From Telmatospirillum sp. (GTDB lineage Bacteria; Pseudomonadota; Alphaproteobacteria; Rhodospirillales; Magnetospirillaceae): 51,892 nt of DNA. The notes under the pieces are model-generated. The model had not been told where the DNA came from. It ran no database searches and saw only the letters and a program-made list of their open reading frames with translations. Where the stretch lies: positions 77,595-129,486 of the forward strand of contig WASQ01000053.1 of NCBI GenBank assembly GCA_009712185.1, given 5' to 3'. Each line of letters begins with the position of its first letter. Within the stretch, counting starts at the first letter, position 1. Positions 25,318 through 31,888 of this stretch are shown piece by piece. The position numbers and the translations under genes were made by a program.

Positions 25318-26838
25318 ATGCTGGGCAACATCACCCTGATGGAATATCTGAAGGCCGGCCGGCCGGTTGCCGCCCATCGCCCCTGGCCGCGGTTCCAGCT
25401 TGACGATCGCGGCTGGCGGGATCTGACCGGTCAGCTCGCCCAATCGGACTGGAGCCTTCTGGGGCTTTGGGCGGATGGCAGCGAAGTCCATGCCGCCTTC
25501 CGCGATGAGGAAACGGCCGAGATCGCCGTGGCCTCGCTCGCCACCCAGGACCGCCGGTTTCCCTCCTTATCGGCGGCGCGGCCGTCGGCGCAGCGGCTGG
25601 AGCGCACCATCCAGGATCTGTTCGGTCTCTTGGCCGACGGTCTGGCCGATTCCCGGCCCTGGCTGGATCACGGCCGATGGCCTTGCCGGACGCCGATGGC
25701 TTTCACGCGGGGCGAGGCGTCGGCCGGTCCCGTGGCCTATCCCTTCCTTCCGGTCGAAGGCCAGAGCCTGCATCAGATTCCGGTGGGGCCGGTGCATGCG
25801 GGCATCATCGAGCCGGGGCATTTCCGCTTTACCTGCGCCGGCGAGACCGTCGTCCGGCTGGAGGAAAGGCTGGGCTACACCCACAAGGGGGTGGAGGCGC
25901 TGATGGCCGGGCGGACCCTGCCCGAGGCCGCGCGTCTGGCGGCGCGCGTCTCCGGCGACAGTACGGTCGCCTATTCCATCGCCTTCGCCCGGGCCGCCGA
26001 GGCCGCGGCCGGAACCGAGGCGCCGCCCCGCGCCCAGTGGATGCGGGCTCTGATGGCGGAATTGGAGCGGGTGGCCAACCATCTGCTCGACATCGGCGCC
26101 ATCTGCAACGATGCCGCCTTTCCCTTCATGCTGGCGCGCTGCACCGTCCTGCGGGAACAGGTGCTGGCCGCCAACCGGACCTATCTCGGCCACCGTCTGA
26201 TGATGGACCGGGTCATCCCGGGGGGCGTCACGGTCGATGTGACGCGGGAGGCGACGGCGGTCTATCGCGGCGTGGTCAAGGATCTGCGCAAGAGGGTGAC
26301 GCGTCTCGCCGATCTTTACGACGATCTCCCCACCTTGCAGGACCGGACCGTGGGGACCGGGGTGGTGTCGGCGTCGCTGGCCCACCGGTTCGGCGTCGGG
26401 GGCGTGGGGGGGGGGGCGGCATCGCGGGGCGGAGACGCGCGCAAGGTGCCGGGCTATGCCCCCTACGACGACCTGGAGTTCGATGTTCCCGTTCATCCCG
26501 AAGGCGACGTCAACGCCCGCCTCTGGGTCCGGATCGAGGAGATCCACGCAAGCCTCGGCCTGATCGAGCAGATCCTCGACCGGATCCCGGGCGGGCCGCT
26601 GGCACGCCCGATCCCGACCCGCGCGGGGGAGGGAATGGCGCTGGTCGAGGGGTTTCGCGGCGACATTCTGATGTGGCTGCGCCTGTCGGAGGTCGGCCGG
26701 GTGGTGCGCTGCCATCCCCGTGATCCGTCCTGGTTCCAGTGGCCGCTGCTGGAGGCCGCGATCGAGGGAAACATCGTCGCCGACTTCCCGCTTTGCAACA
26801 AGTCGTTCAACTGTTCCTATTCCGGGGTGGATCTCTGA
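25318..26838 (+). CDS. hyfG: Hydrogenase-4 large-subunit-like protein lacking NiFe ligands (Ehr type)
   Basis: A 506-residue fusion: residues 1-125 resemble the NuoC-like domain and 155-506 the NuoD/large-subunit domain of HyfG/HycE. LGYTHKGVE, LERVANHLLDIGA and ARLWVRIEEIHASL fix the homology. But where group-4 hydrogenases have RxCGxC, residues 210-215 read RVSGDS, and the C-terminal DPCxxC is replaced by LCNKSFNC (492-499), two cysteines with the wrong spacing. No NiFe centre can be held as in hydrogenases. The protein keeps the C-terminus instead of a protease-cleaved tail, consistent with no maturation. A run of eleven G (26406-26416) encodes a Gly-rich bend. ATG at 25318. Its stop overlaps hyfI (TGATG). 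Confidence 0.93.
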   Translation: MLGNITLMEYLKAGRPVAAHRPWPRFQLDDRGWRDLTGQLAQSDWSLLGLWADGSEVHAAFRDEETAEIAVASLATQDRRFPSLSAARPSAQRLERTIQDLFGLLADGLADSRPWLDHGRWPCRTPMAFTRGEASAGPVAYPFLPVEGQSLHQIPVGPVHAGIIEPGHFRFTCAGETVVRLEERLGYTHKGVEALMAGRTLPEAARLAARVSGDSTVAYSIAFARAAEAAAGTEAPPRAQWMRALMAELERVANHLLDIGAICNDAAFPFMLARCTVLREQVLAANRTYLGHRLMMDRVIPGGVTVDVTREATAVYRGVVKDLRKRVTRLADLYDDLPTLQDRTVGTGVVSASLAHRFGVGGVGGGAASRGGDARKVPGYAPYDDLEFDVPVHPEGDVNARLWVRIEEIHASLGLIEQILDRIPGGPLARPIPTRAGEGMALVEGFRGDILMWLRLSEVGRVVRCHPRDPSWFQWPLLEAAIEGNIVADFPLCNKSFNCSYSGVDL

Positions 26839-27404
26839 TGTCGCTTGCGCGTCTTCTGCTTCGCGAACTGATCAAGGGTCCCCGGACCCTGCCGGCACCG
26901 CCGCCGGGCGGCGGCGGTGCCGAGGTCGGCGCCGGGCTGGCCGGAACCGGTCGCGCCCGGCTTGGCCGGTCGCTCCGGATTCGCGAAGTCGATGCCGGAT
27001 CCTGCAATGGCTGCGAGCTGGAAATCCATGCCGCCACCGGGCCGGTCTATGACCTGGGCCGTTTCGGCATCGAGTTCGTCGCGAGCCCCCGCCATGCCGA
27101 TATCCTGCTGGTCACCGGACCGGTCAGCCGGAACATGGCCCAGGCGCTGAAACGCACCTACGACGCCATGCCCCATCCCAAATGGGTGGTCGCCCTCGGC
27201 GATTGTGCCATCGACGGCGGATGCTTTGCCGGGGGCGACGCCGTTCTCGGCGGTGTCCGCGCCCTTCTGCCGGTCGATCTCACCATTCCCGGCTGTCCGC
27301 CACCGCCGGAAGCGCTGCTGTCCGGCCTCCTGACCCTTCTCGATCTGGTGTCCGGTGGTCCGGCGGCCCCGCTGCTTCCCATGGACGGCGAGGAGCCGGA
27401 ATAA
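26838..27404 (+). CDS. hyfI: Hydrogenase-4 small-subunit-like protein (NuoB type)
   Basis: A 188-residue protein of the HyfI/HycG/NuoB family that carries the [4Fe-4S] cluster nearest the large-subunit active site. All four ligands are present: Cys56 and Cys59 (SCNGC), Cys123 (GDCAIDGGCF) and Cys153 (PGCPPPPE). So electron transfer should still occur although the neighbour has lost its NiFe site. The N-terminal 45 residues form a Pro/Gly-rich amphipathic extension that may lie on the membrane. ATG at 26838 overlaps the hyfG stop by one base. It is the last gene; no ferredoxin-like (HyfA/HyfH) or hyp maturation gene follows. Confidence 0.95.
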   Translation: MSLARLLLRELIKGPRTLPAPPPGGGGAEVGAGLAGTGRARLGRSLRIREVDAGSCNGCELEIHAATGPVYDLGRFGIEFVASPRHADILLVTGPVSRNMAQALKRTYDAMPHPKWVVALGDCAIDGGCFAGGDAVLGGVRALLPVDLTIPGCPPPPEALLSGLLTLLDLVSGGPAAPLLPMDGEEPE

Positions 27405-27406
27405 GC

Positions 27407-27430
27407 CCGCCGTCACTGGCGGATTTCTTT
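27407..27430 (+). terminator. Terminator after the hyf-like operon
   Basis: Immediately after the hyfI stop, ccgcc/ggcgg arms (27407-27411, 27418-27422) close a 6-base loop and are followed by ATTTCTTT. A second inverted repeat (ggcggaa 27455-27461, ttccgcc 27478-27484) lies between the converging hyfI and rlmJ. Confidence 0.45.
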
Positions 27431-27553
27431 CATACGCCCTCCCGCCTGCCATTCGGCGGAAGCCGAAAAGCTTGCATTTCCGCCGCTTTCGCGTCGGAGA
27501 CGGGCAGGATGCCTGGCCCCACGCGCAAGGCAGCCAGGTGTTGGATTCCGGCC

Positions 27554-28390
27554 CTAACTCAGCGGCACCAGCCAGCGCACGCCGGCGGGGCCGGTGGCGT
27601 CAAGGCGGCGAGACAGATCCGGCAGCAGCAGGGCCAGATCCTCATCCAGTTTCCAGGGCGGGTTCACCACCAGAAGGCCGCAGCCGTTCAGCCGTTCGGG
27701 ATTGTCCGGCGGCTGCCGGTAAAACTCCGCCGTCAGGCAGGGCAGACCGAAGGCGGCGACCTCGCTCAGGAACCGTTCGACGGGAGCAGGGTCCTTGATG
27801 GGGTACCAGATCCCATAGATTCCACGCTCCCAGCGCTTCAGCGCCTGCGTCAGACCCCGTGCGATCCTCTGAAATTCGTCTTTCACTTCGAACGGGGGAT
27901 CGATCAGCACCAGGCCGCGCCGCTCTTTCGGCGGCAGTAAGGCTTTCAGGGCCTGATAGGCGTCACCCTCGTGGACGCCGACCTGCCGGTCATGGCCGAA
28001 CAGGCGGCGCAGCGAAATCACGTCCTCGGGATGCAGCTCGACCAGGGCCAGCCGGTCGCCGGGCCGCAGGGATTCGCGCGCGATCATCGGCGAGCCGGGA
28101 TAATGACGCAGGTCCGGCCAGCCGGGATTGGCCGCGCGGACCGCCGCCAGATAGGGGGCGAGGCCTTCCGGAAGCCCGGTCGTGGCCAGAAGCCGGACGA
28201 TTCCCTCCTGATATTCGCCGGTTTTGCCCGCCTCGACACCGGCAAGGTCATAAAGGCCGATGCCGGCATGGGTGTCGATGACGCAAAAGGGGGTGTCCTT
28301 GCGCCGCAGATGAGTCAGCACCAGGGACAGCGCGATATGTTTGACGACGTCCGCAAAGTTCCCGGCGTGGTAGGCGTGACGGTAATTCAT
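27554..28390 (-). CDS. rlmJ: 23S rRNA (adenine2030-N6)-methyltransferase RlmJ
   Basis: A 278-residue SAM-dependent methyltransferase. It opens with the RlmJ signature MNYRHAYHAGNFADVVKHIAL; the glycine-rich SAM loop is DTHAGIGLYDL and the N6-adenine catalytic motif is DPPF (in LVLIDPPFEVKDEF). GIYGIWYPIKD and GLLVVNPPW further confirm the family. The length is normal. It modifies free 23S rRNA and is not essential in known bacteria. ATG at 28390 has no strong ribosome site but coincides with the conserved N-terminus. Convergent with the hyf-like operon, divergent from the GST gene 201 bases away, probably monocistronic. Confidence 0.96.
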   Translation of the reverse strand: MNYRHAYHAGNFADVVKHIALSLVLTHLRRKDTPFCVIDTHAGIGLYDLAGVEAGKTGEYQEGIVRLLATTGLPEGLAPYLAAVRAANPGWPDLRHYPGSPMIARESLRPGDRLALVELHPEDVISLRRLFGHDRQVGVHEGDAYQALKALLPPKERRGLVLIDPPFEVKDEFQRIARGLTQALKRWERGIYGIWYPIKDPAPVERFLSEVAAFGLPCLTAEFYRQPPDNPERLNGCGLLVVNPPWKLDEDLALLLPDLSRRLDATGPAGVRWLVPLS

Positions 28391-28591
28391 CGGTTCGACT
28401 TATCAGGTCGGCATCGCCGGCTCAAGGCAATCCGGCGGTCGTGACCATGGCCTGGCGGTTATCCGATGCTCCGGCGTGTTTCCCCAGCGCTCCCCGGGGC
28501 GGGTCGATTGACGCTGCCGGGGGGCTGGGCCTATACCCAATCCGGCGGGATCCGCGCCATCTGCCGGACCGGCGTCTTCAGGGAGGACCTC

Positions 28592-29197
28592 ATGATTCTC
28601 ATCGGCGGCTGCCAATCGCCTTTCGTCCGTCGGGTTGCGATTTCGCTCAGGCTTCTCGACATTCCATTCGACCATAAGCCGCTCAGGGCCTCGACGGAGC
28701 CCGAGAAGGTCCGCGCTTACAATCCGCTGGGCCGCATTCCGGCGCTTGAACTGGACGATGGCTTCGTCCTGATCGACAGCGCCGCAATCCTCGATTATCT
28801 CGATGAGGTTGCCGGGCCGCAAAAGGCGCTGGTGCCGCCGTCAGGCCCGGCGCGACGTGAGGTGCTGCGGGCGGTGATGCTGGCGGCGGGGGCGATGGAA
28901 AAGATGATCGCCGCCTTTGTTGAAAGCAGGATCCGGCCGGAGGAAACCCGTCATCGGCCGCTGCTGGACCGTTTCATCGGACAGGCGCTGGCGGGTTTCG
29001 ACGCCCTGGAGGCGGCCGCGGGTGATGGCTGGCTCTGTTGCGGACGTCTGACGCAGGCCGATGTGACCGTGGTCGCGGCGCTGGGATTCCTCCGCCAGAT
29101 CGAGCCGCAGGCCGCGCCGGACGGCCGGTTCCCCCGGCTGGAAGCCCTGGCGCGGCGGGCCGAGGCTCTGCCCGCCTTTGCGCAATCGCGGCCGTAA
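28592..29197 (+). CDS. Glutathione S-transferase family protein
   Basis: A 201-residue protein with a thioredoxin-like domain (MILIGGCQSPFVRRVAISLRLL, NPLGRIPALELDDG with cis-Pro, then DSAAILDYLDEVAG) and a helical C-terminal domain ending in LEALARRAEALPAF. A Cys-Gln-Ser-Pro-Phe near residue 7 may provide the thiol/serine active site, as in Cys-type or Ser-type bacterial GSTs. Substrate unknown. ATG at 28592 is clear: GGGAGG six bases upstream. It lies eight bases before rmuC, so the two form an operon. Only family-level similarity to the GST at 17770. Confidence 0.9.
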   Translation: MILIGGCQSPFVRRVAISLRLLDIPFDHKPLRASTEPEKVRAYNPLGRIPALELDDGFVLIDSAAILDYLDEVAGPQKALVPPSGPARREVLRAVMLAAGAMEKMIAAFVESRIRPEETRHRPLLDRFIGQALAGFDALEAAAGDGWLCCGRLTQADVTVVAALGFLRQIEPQAAPDGRFPRLEALARRAEALPAFAQSRP

Positions 29198-29205
29198 CCC
29201 CGGCC

Positions 29206-30564
29206 ATGGACTGGCTGACTTACGCCAGCCTGGGAATCGCGGCGGCGGCGCTGCTGGCGGCCGTCCTGCTGAGAGGCAGGGCGGGCGACGACGGCGCCCT
29301 GCGGCTGCTGGACGCGCTTGACCGGCTGGAACGGCGCCTGCGCGACGAGATGTCCGCCGCCCGCGAGGAGGCCGGACAGTCCGCCGCGGCGCTGCGCCAG
29401 GAGGTCGGGAACGCCCTCAAGGGTTTGGCGGAGATCCAGAAAGGCTCGCTGGACGGTTTCGGCGGCCAGATGTCCCACCTGACCCGGACACTGGACCAGC
29501 GCCTCGACTCCTTCACCCGTCAGATCGCCGACCTGACCCGGGCCAATGACGAGCGGCAGGAGGCTCTGCGGGCGTCGGTGGAGAACCGTCTCGGCAAACT
29601 GCAGGAGGACAACGCCGCCCGCCTGGAACAGATGCGCCAAACGGTGGACGAGAAACTTCAGGGGACGCTGGAACGCCGTCTGGGCGAGTCCTTCCGGCTG
29701 GTGTCGGAGAGGCTGGAGCAGGTGCAGAAGGGGCTGGGCGAAATGCAGTCCCTGGCGAGCGGAGTGGGCGACCTCAAGCGGGTGCTGACCAATGTCAAAA
29801 CCCGGGGAACCTGGGGCGAGATGCAACTGGCATCGCTTCTCGAGCAAATGCTGACGCCCGATCAGTTCACCGCCAACGGCATCTGCCGGGTGGGATCCGC
29901 CGAGCGGGTGGACTTCGCCATCCGCCTGCCCGGGCGGGGCGATGACGGCGGCGAGGTGCTGCTGCCGATCGATTCCAAATTTCCGCAGGAGGACTACGAC
30001 CGCCTGCTGGACGCGGCCGAGCGGGCGGACGCGGAGGCGGTGGAGGCGGCCGGGCGGGCGCTGGAGCAGCGGGTGAAAAGCTTCGCCCGCGATATCCGGG
30101 CGAAATATGTCAATCCGCCCCGGACAACCGACTTCGCCATCCTGTTTCTGCCGACGGAGGGCCTTTACGCCGAGATCCTGCGCAGGCCCGGCCTTGCCGA
30201 CCAGTTGCAGCAGGACTTCCGCGTGACCGTCTGCGGTCCGACCACGCTGGGAGCATTGCTGAACAGTCTTCAGATGGGCTTCCGCACCCTGGCGATCGAA
30301 CGGCAGTCTGGCGCGGTCTGGGAGGTTCTGGGGGCGGTCAAGACAGAGTTCGCCAAATATGGCGAGGTCCTGGAGAAGGTTCAGCGAAAGCTGTCCGAAG
30401 CCTCGGACAGCATTACCCACATCGCCGTACGCAAGCGGGCGATCGACCGCAGTCTGAAGGCCGTGACGGAGTTACCCGCCGGACCCGCGGAGGCGCTTCT
30501 GGGATTAGGCGCACCCCTGGATGACGGCGGGTCGGCGCCGGATCCGGATGCACCGAAGATCTGA
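29206..30564 (+). CDS. rmuC: DNA recombination protein RmuC
   Basis: A 452-residue protein: one N-terminal membrane helix (YASLGIAAAALLAAVLL), a long coiled coil over roughly residues 35-190 (repeated heptads such as LDALDRLERRLRDEM) and the RmuC nuclease-fold domain from about 195. Family blocks: NVKTRGTWGEMQL, LPIDSKFPQEDYDRL, FLPTEGLYAEIL and the GPTTLGALLNSLQMGFRTLAI segment. RmuC limits recombination at inverted repeats in E. coli and is thought to cut DNA structures. ATG at 29206 puts the membrane helix at the N-terminus. Co-transcribed with the preceding GST. Ends in a hairpin shared with the opposing gene. Confidence 0.95.
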   Translation: MDWLTYASLGIAAAALLAAVLLRGRAGDDGALRLLDALDRLERRLRDEMSAAREEAGQSAAALRQEVGNALKGLAEIQKGSLDGFGGQMSHLTRTLDQRLDSFTRQIADLTRANDERQEALRASVENRLGKLQEDNAARLEQMRQTVDEKLQGTLERRLGESFRLVSERLEQVQKGLGEMQSLASGVGDLKRVLTNVKTRGTWGEMQLASLLEQMLTPDQFTANGICRVGSAERVDFAIRLPGRGDDGGEVLLPIDSKFPQEDYDRLLDAAERADAEAVEAAGRALEQRVKSFARDIRAKYVNPPRTTDFAILFLPTEGLYAEILRRPGLADQLQQDFRVTVCGPTTLGALLNSLQMGFRTLAIERQSGAVWEVLGAVKTEFAKYGEVLEKVQRKLSEASDSITHIAVRKRAIDRSLKAVTELPAGPAEALLGLGAPLDDGGSAPDPDAPKI

Positions 30565-30569
30565 GACAA

Positions 30570-30604
30570 CCCTGTCCCGATGACCGCGCGTGATCGGGAC
30601 AGGG
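30570..30604. terminator. Convergent terminator hairpin
   Basis: Perfect 11-bp arms ccctgtcccga (30570-30580) and tcgggacaggg (30594-30604) with a 13-base loop, six bases after the rmuC stop and 16 bases before the stop of the opposing secreted-protein gene. No long T-run, but the location supports a shared terminator. Confidence 0.6.
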
Positions 30605-30620
30605 GAGGATCAAACCGGAT

Positions 30621-31157
30621 TTACCGAAGCTGCCAGTCGGTGAAGTCGGAGCCGCCATTGATGGGGGTGCGGCAGAACGTCATCTTCCAACTGAAACTGG
30701 TCTGGCGGGGATGGGTCATGTCAAAGGCGAAAGAGCCGTCGCGCACGACCGGTGTTCCCTCGGAACTGGACGCCACCGCCGTCGTATCGACACATTCCGC
30801 GGTTTCAGTCGACTCATGGCGGGTTGTGCGCAGACTGACCTTGTAAGTCGCGTTGCGGTCTTCGGACGTGCTTTCGGTCGCCTTGCCGGGCGATTCCTCG
30901 TCCAGGCGGCCCATATGCGTTTTCACCGCCTTGAGGGCGATTTCCTTGATCGTTCCGATGGTCAGCCGGTTACCCGGCGCGTCATCCGATTCGAAATAGG
31001 AGTCGATGCTTTTTAAGACCGTCTCGACCACCGGGACCGGCAGGCCGACGCGGCGGGCCACGTCGCTGCTTTCGCTGGCGCCGGCCGGAGCCGCGGCGAG
31101 AAGGGCGGAAGCGAACAACGGGGTCAGGACAAGAAAATGCTTGGACGTGAAAGCCAT
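30621..31157 (-). CDS. Secreted hypothetical protein
   Basis: A 178-residue protein with a good signal peptide: MAFTSKHFLVLTPLFASALLAAAPAGASES, cut after AGA or GAS. The mature part has a helical N-terminal half (RVGLPVPVVETVLKSIDSYFESDD, then KEIALKAVKTHMG) and a beta-rich C-terminal half with two cysteines (AECVDTT and TFCRTP) that could form a disulfide. I recognise no family. ATG at 31157 has GAGG nine bases upstream. It stands alone, convergent with rmuC and with about 300 empty bases upstream. Periplasmic or exported; function unknown. Confidence 0.72.
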   Translation of the reverse strand: MAFTSKHFLVLTPLFASALLAAAPAGASESSDVARRVGLPVPVVETVLKSIDSYFESDDAPGNRLTIGTIKEIALKAVKTHMGRLDEESPGKATESTSEDRNATYKVSLRTTRHESTETAECVDTTAVASSSEGTPVVRDGSFAFDMTHPRQTSFSWKMTFCRTPINGGSDFTDWQLR

Positions 31158-31463
31158 GGCATTGAGCCTCGGAAATGGTTGGCGGACGGAGCACCCGGCC
31201 GGGAGGTCGGCCCGGCCGGAACGGTTCCGCGACCGAAAGATTAGGTGTTAGCCGTGGTCCGCGCGCCTGTCAATCGGGTGGCCCCGATTGCCGGTCCCCG
31301 AACGCAGCTTCACGCGATTCGGGAGGGGGGTGGTGACGTTTTCGAGGCCCCTCCGCCACAGGGTTTTCCGGCGATGGCGGCCGTGGGGCGGGCCGCCCGG
31401 CTCTCCGCACCTGCATTTGCGCGGTGGCTCCGGCGTTCCTGCCGGAGTCCGCCGTCAGCGCGG
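31158..31463. other. Intergenic region, secreted protein to ArsC-like
   Basis: About 306 GC-rich bases on the upstream side of the secreted-protein gene. It presumably holds that gene's promoter. I see no clear promoter, RNA or repeat; small local palindromes around 31195-31220 are what such base composition produces by chance. Confidence 0.4.
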
Positions 31464-31802
31464 TTACAGGATTTCGAGAACCGTCTCCGGCGGCCGGCCG
31501 ATGCGGGCCGCGGTGTCGGTGACGACGATGGGCCGTTCGATGACGATGGGATGGGCCACCATCGCGGCGATCAGATCGTCCTCCGGCAGGGCGGGATCGA
31601 CTCCATTGTCCTGGGCTTCCTTGCGCCGCAACAGATCGCGCGCCGGGATGCCCAGAAGCGCGAGGATCCGCTTCAGTCCGGCGGCGTCGGGGGGCGTCTT
31701 CAGATAGTCGATGACGGCAGGCGTGATGCCCTTCGCCTCGATCAGCTTCAAGGTCTCGCGCGACTTTCCGCATCTGGGGTTGTGATAGATGGTGACAGCC
31801 AT
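31464..31802 (-). CDS. arsC: ArsC-family arsenate reductase (glutaredoxin type)
   Basis: A 112-residue thioredoxin-fold protein. The active-site Cys11 lies in NPRCGKSRETL, and the C-terminal HPIVIERPIVV block with its Arg is the normal substrate pocket. ArsC reduces arsenate to arsenite using glutathione and glutaredoxin. The other pocket arginine region LLRRKEAQDNG is present but slightly altered. No arsB, acr3 or arsR is nearby, so it may serve as a stand-alone arsenate reductase or a Spx/YffB-like relative; the CGKS motif favours ArsC. ATG at 31802 with AAGGAAC upstream. Divergent from mscS. Confidence 0.88.
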   Translation of the reverse strand: MAVTIYHNPRCGKSRETLKLIEAKGITPAVIDYLKTPPDAAGLKRILALLGIPARDLLRRKEAQDNGVDPALPEDDLIAAMVAHPIVIERPIVVTDTAARIGRPPETVLEIL

Positions 31803-31888
31803 GATCCATTGTTCCTTGCAAAGGTCGGGCGATCCCCACTAAGAGGATAGTCCATCGCCATAGAATCCACGAGAGTCAACGGTTTGCC

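Noticed and set aside
25318-27404. Calling the operon a genuine NiFe hydrogenase-4
   Set aside because: The large subunit lacks the CxxC-type NiFe ligands at both ends and no maturation or ferredoxin subunit genes are present, so hydrogen chemistry is not supported.
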